Shown here: positions 40,034 to 42,461 of the stretch, piece after piece
How positions within the stretch are numbered: position 1 is the first letter of the stretch
Layout of the letters: each line of letters starts with the position of its first letter
Source of the DNA: Bacteroidales bacterium
Lineage (GTDB): Bacteria > Bacteroidota > Bacteroidia > Bacteroidales > Muribaculaceae
Direction: 5' to 3'
Length of the DNA: 42,461 nt
Assembly: GCA_900752535.1 (NCBI GenBank)
Contig: CAADVV010000370.1
Location: 1-42,461, forward strand
The notes under the pieces: model-generated
What the model saw: only the letters and a program-made list of their open reading frames with translations
Databases searched by the model: none
Told to the model about the DNA's origin: nothing
Made by a program: the position numbers and the translations under genes

Positions 40034-40549
40034 ATGGAAATTCAATTTGCTATCGTGCGTTCCGAAAACAGAGACTATTTGTGCTACAAAGCAGGTGAAG
40101 CGTATGTAGATGCCAGTAACCCTATGATTGCCTTTGCCGCAGGCGAAGATGAATTTGAAATCGTAGAGCCGGACAGCTCTTTCAGGCAGAAAGAATACGA
40201 GTTCAGAGGCGAAAAGTATTATTTTGTACCAGAGTTTTACCGCAATGGTTGGTTAGCTCTCACCTTGGTAATGGTGGAAGATGAAGACGAATATATCGTA
40301 CTTTCCGTTAATTTGGAGGAAATGGACGCACTCGGTCTGCCGGACCGTACATTTATCGACGTCAATCATTACCCCGAAGCAATGGAGTTCTTGGTGAAAA
40401 ACGGACTGGCGACCGATTCCGAGTATAAGCGCAGGAGCGGATTCGTGGAATATCCGATGGCTATGCTGAACTTGCCGCTTCTTTATCAGCATAACCCGCA
40501 AATTTTTCAAAAAGCGAACATCGAGCCATTCGGAGAAGAATGTTTTTGA
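40034..40549 (+). CDS. DUF4313-like conserved ICE protein
   Basis: This is a 171-residue acidic soluble protein (YRNGWLALTLVMVEDEDEYI, VLSVNLEEMDALGLPDRTFI, DVNHYPEAMEFLVKNGLATD, RSGFVEYPMAMLNL). The order of a 'NG-LA-L' strand, 'VNL' strand, 'DVN..PEAM.FL..NGL' helix and 'SGF..YP' end resembles DUF4313 proteins, which are common in Bacteroidota ICEs and have no known function. It is a single-gene unit behind leader E and ends at a strong hairpin. Confidence 0.75.
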   Translation: MEIQFAIVRSENRDYLCYKAGEAYVDASNPMIAFAAGEDEFEIVEPDSSFRQKEYEFRGEKYYFVPEFYRNGWLALTLVMVEDEDEYIVLSVNLEEMDALGLPDRTFIDVNHYPEAMEFLVKNGLATDSEYKRRSGFVEYPMAMLNLPLLYQHNPQIFQKANIEPFGEECF

Positions 40550-40603
40550 AAAAGGATTGTTCCACGAATAGAAAAGCATCGGGTTCCGAAAATTGAATGT
40601 ACA

Positions 40604-40650
40604 AGATGGCGTACCGATAACACAGTCGGTGCGCTATCTCCTTTGTCTTT
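40604..40650 (+). terminator. Terminator after the DUF4313-like gene
   Basis: AGATGGCGTACCGA (40604-40617) pairs with TCGGTGCGCTATCT (40626-40639) through wobble pairs and is followed by CCTTTGTCTTTAT. Confidence 0.75.
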
Positions 40651-40665
40651 ATCGCCCGCCTTCGT

Positions 40666-40739
40666 CCTTTTATAGTCAGCCTCCCGAATACCCCGCCACC
40701 ACCTGTTTCCTTTTATAATTGCATTCTTTCCCTTTTGTA
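40666..40739 (+). repeat. Three CCTTTTATA-type boxes upstream of leader D
   Basis: CCTTTTATA (40666-40674), CCTTTTATA (40709-40717) and CCTTTTGTA (40731-40739) have starts 43 and 22 nt apart. Confidence 0.5.
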
Positions 40740-40790
40740 GCGGTATGAACCGCCTGTTCTTCCCATCCGGCTTTTCCGTCCCTCACCGCA

Positions 40791-40990
40791 CGGGTTTTAT
40801 CCGATGCGAAAGTCGGACGTCGCGCTTGATTCGCCGGCTTGAAGTGCACTTCTTGCAAATTCTTCCTTCCCAAATGAAGCGTAATTGGCAAGAAGAGCCG
40901 TCGTATGAAGCCGTGCCGACGACCGTGCATTGCATCTGTAAAACCTCGAAGCGATTCCGAAGGAAAGGAATCGAAAAAAGGGAAATAAAT
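40791..40990 (+). promoter_or_regulatory. Structured leader module, copy D
   Basis: It is the same module as copies A-C. Hairpin 1 has CTTCTTGCAAATT with AATTGGCAAGAAG. Hairpin 2 is CGATTCC (40952-40958) with GGAATCG (40967-40973), where copies A-C have CGGTTC with GAACCG: the third base pair changed on both arms. A 2-nt deletion relative to copy C breaks the reading frame while the stem is kept. Confidence 0.75.
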
Positions 40991-41010
40991 AATCAATAAC
41001 TCACAAGATA

Positions 41011-41487
41011 ATGGGAAAATACGATTTTATCAAGACCGGGAATCTGCTTTATTGGCATGACCCGGACAACGGTTTGTCCGACGGGGCTTACCGAGTGATT
41101 TCTGCACCGGAAAACATGGAAGACGACAGCATTATTCTGATTTCGTCCGGTACTTCGGAAGCGGAGGTTTTGCCTTCGGAATTATCACCGATAAGCACGG
41201 GCAGAAGTCACAAAGAGGATTTTTTGCGCTGGAAAGCGGAACGTGAGGCAGAAGGCATGGAGTTTTACAATCGCCTTTCCGAAGTCATGGATACGGAGGA
41301 CGATTTGGCCGTAGGCGACATAGTGGCATTTACAAACGATTATGGAGTAGTATTCGGCCCTCAAGAGGTATTAGCTTTCAGGAAGCCTTGGAACGGTGAC
41401 AGATGCGTGTATCTTGACAGCGACGCCTATTGGTTTCCCGACCGTCCCGACCAGTTGACCCTCCTAAGCAAGAAAGGGGCGGAATGA
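41011..41487 (+). CDS. Conserved ICE protein of unknown function
   Basis: This is a 158-residue acidic soluble protein (LYWHDPDNGLSDGAYRVISA, IILISSGTSEAEVLPSELSP, VGDIVAFTNDYGVVFGPQEV, VYLDSDAYWFPDRPDQLTLL). It looks like two similar beta-rich halves, each with an aromatic 'Y/W' and a Pro-Asp turn. There is no known motif. It is a single-gene unit behind leader D and ends at a perfect hairpin shared with the convergent hipA gene. Confidence 0.75.
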   Translation: MGKYDFIKTGNLLYWHDPDNGLSDGAYRVISAPENMEDDSIILISSGTSEAEVLPSELSPISTGRSHKEDFLRWKAEREAEGMEFYNRLSEVMDTEDDLAVGDIVAFTNDYGVVFGPQEVLAFRKPWNGDRCVYLDSDAYWFPDRPDQLTLLSKKGAE

Positions 41488-41495
41488 CAATGACA

Positions 41496-41524
41496 AACCC
41501 ACCCGCTTTTGTGGCGGGTGGGTT
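41496..41524. terminator. Bidirectional terminator between convergent genes
   Basis: AACCCACCCGC (41496-41506) is perfectly complementary to GCGGGTGGGTT (41514-41524). It serves the plus-strand gene at 41011 and the minus-strand hipA. Confidence 0.8.
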
Positions 41525-41551
41525 CATTTCCCCTGCATGAAATCCCGTCCT

Positions 41552-42461
41552 CTATTTTAATCGGTCTGCCCGGTTGTCGCTCACACAATCTATTCGTGCG
41601 GCGATTTCCTTTTCTATCGTTCCTATCCATTCCTCTCCGACACCGGCCTCCCGGCCGTATTCCGGGTAATGCGAGACGATACCTATGGCCTTTTCTATGA
41701 ACGGCTCTGCGGCCTTTATACCATACCGGCGGGCTACTTCCAGCAAATCCTCCGCTGCAATGCCCTCCGTTTTGTTGTTGACCGTCATGCTGTGGCGGTT
41801 TACATAGTACGGCGCGTCCGGATCGACCGAGAACGTGTAGTCGTAGGCCGGAGCAACGTGCCAACGCCCGTCATTGCCCATCAGGAAGCTGAAATTCTTG
41901 TTATGGTCATCGACGTTCCCGCCCAGAACGTTCAGCACCATCGAGCGGAACAGTTGCCGGAGTTCCCCCGGCGGCACGCCGATACGGCAAGCTGCCTCGA
42001 ACAGGGCTTCGTAAGAATCCGCCGAGGGGTTCATGGCCGCCAACGTTTGGATATGCACCTTATTGCCGTTCTGGCGGTCGAAACGCTCGGTCAGGAAGTG
42101 CGCTGTCTGCTCGCCTTCAAGCAGGCGGCTCGGCATCATCTGAAGCCCGGCGTCCACAGCCATCAGGTAATAGCTGTATTCTATCCGTGTCGTCGGCATC
42201 TTCTGGTGTTCGTCGAACTTGACGATCATCGGCGTGTAGCCCGGATAAGGGGGCGCCACCTGTCCGGAGTAACATTGTCCCTCCTCGAAATTGACGTTGA
42301 CCACTGCCTTGGGCCGTCGCCCTCCTGCGGAAGTACCCACCTTGAACAGGCTCTCGACCATCAAGTTGCCCGATACCGGGACGTTGAACCGTCCGGCTTC
42401 CTCGAAAGCCTGCCGGGCCAGTTGGTAGAGATCGGCGATCTCGACCTTGAACGGTGTCTCC
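41552..42461 (-). CDS. hipA: HipA-family kinase (toxin-type), N-terminus cut off by window edge
   Basis: The frame is open to the right edge, so the start lies outside; about 303 residues are visible, covering the C-terminal kinase part. Motifs are GTSAGGRRPKAVV (Gly-rich ATP loop), PMIVKFDE (the catalytic-lobe Lys strand), LTERFDR, the catalytic loop NVLGGNVDDHNKNFSFL (N-x-D-x-H-x-K-N), and WHVAPAYDYTFS (the metal-binding Asp). HipA kinases phosphorylate translation factors such as glutamyl-tRNA synthetase and cause growth arrest when not held by HipB. An antitoxin would be expected upstream, outside the window. Confidence 0.9.
   Translation of the reverse strand, partial: ETPFKVEIADLYQLARQAFEEAGRFNVPVSGNLMVESLFKVGTSAGGRRPKAVVNVNFEEGQCYSGQVAPPYPGYTPMIVKFDEHQKMPTTRIEYSYYLMAVDAGLQMMPSRLLEGEQTAHFLTERFDRQNGNKVHIQTLAAMNPSADSYEALFEAACRIGVPPGELRQLFRSMVLNVLGGNVDDHNKNFSFLMGNDGRWHVAPAYDYTFSVDPDAPYYVNRHSMTVNNKTEGIAAEDLLEVARRYGIKAAEPFIEKAIGIVSHYPEYGREAGVGEEWIGTIEKEIAARIDCVSDNRADRLK

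Noticed and set aside
1..42461. CRISPR array
   Set aside because: No short direct repeats of constant length separated by unique spacers were seen; the only repeat family is the long leader module.
1..42461. tRNA or rRNA genes, attachment site, integrase or insertion sequence
   Set aside because: No cloverleaf-like sequence next to a recombinase, no transposase or tyrosine recombinase motifs, and no long terminal inverted repeats were recognised.

Overview
The window reads as the interior of an integrative conjugative element (ICE) from a gut-type Bacteroidales (Bacteroides/Phocaeicola/Parabacteroides/Alistipes range). The reasons are promoters of the Bacteroidota form (TTTG, about 20 nt, TAnnTTTG), lipoproteins with a Cys followed by acidic residues, SusC-like receptors with carboxypeptidase-regulatory N-termini, and ICE hallmark genes (ssb, parA, parB, a giant methylase-helicase, Toprim-like proteins, envelope proteins of transfer type). 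No integrase, relaxase, coupling protein, attachment site, tRNA or rRNA is visible. A 14-C homopolymer at position 1 suggests that the window starts at a contig end.

Layout. (1) 1-8346, minus strand: one long, tightly packed operon of transfer-region genes (M23-type peptidase fragment, small membrane protein, two related secreted helical proteins, a PH-domain membrane protein, two tandem Toprim-like paralogues and three conserved ICE proteins of unknown role). It is driven from a promoter near 8380, and a 28-nt palindrome lies in the divergent intergenic region. (2) 8564-9280, plus: a secreted M23 peptidase. (3) 9426-22213, plus: a cargo island for outer-membrane uptake. It holds a large outer-membrane beta-barrel protein and a leucine-rich-repeat lipoprotein that share an operator-promoter design, a calycin-like secreted protein, a small lipoprotein, then a compact operon of HmuR-like TonB-dependent receptor, HmuY-family lipoprotein, small membrane protein, two tandem paralogous polytopic membrane proteins and a PepSY membrane protein. 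This is best read as mobile heme/iron acquisition. (4) 22403-26574: accessory genes comprising a secreted Cys/His-rich metallothionein-like protein, a membrane-anchored phosphoribosyltransferase with a decayed partial copy beside it, a toxin-antitoxin-like pair with an operator inside its promoter, and two overlapping GNAT acetyltransferases. (5) 27076-41487, plus: the replication/maintenance half of the element (methylase-helicase, sigma-like protein, SSB, ParA, ribbon-helix-helix partner, ParB and several small ICE proteins). (6) 41552 to the right edge, minus: a HipA-type kinase, cut by the window end.

The least explained signal is a family of about 200-nt leader modules in region 5. Four clear copies (34061, 34951, 37115, 40791) and several partial ones each precede a separate small gene. 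They share two predicted hairpins with compensatory base changes, and the reading frames through them are broken between copies, so the conservation looks nucleic-acid based. Upstream of most of them lie two or three degenerate CCTTTTATA boxes spaced mostly 21-27 nt apart. Together these look like a shared regulatory device that coordinates many single-gene units of the ICE.
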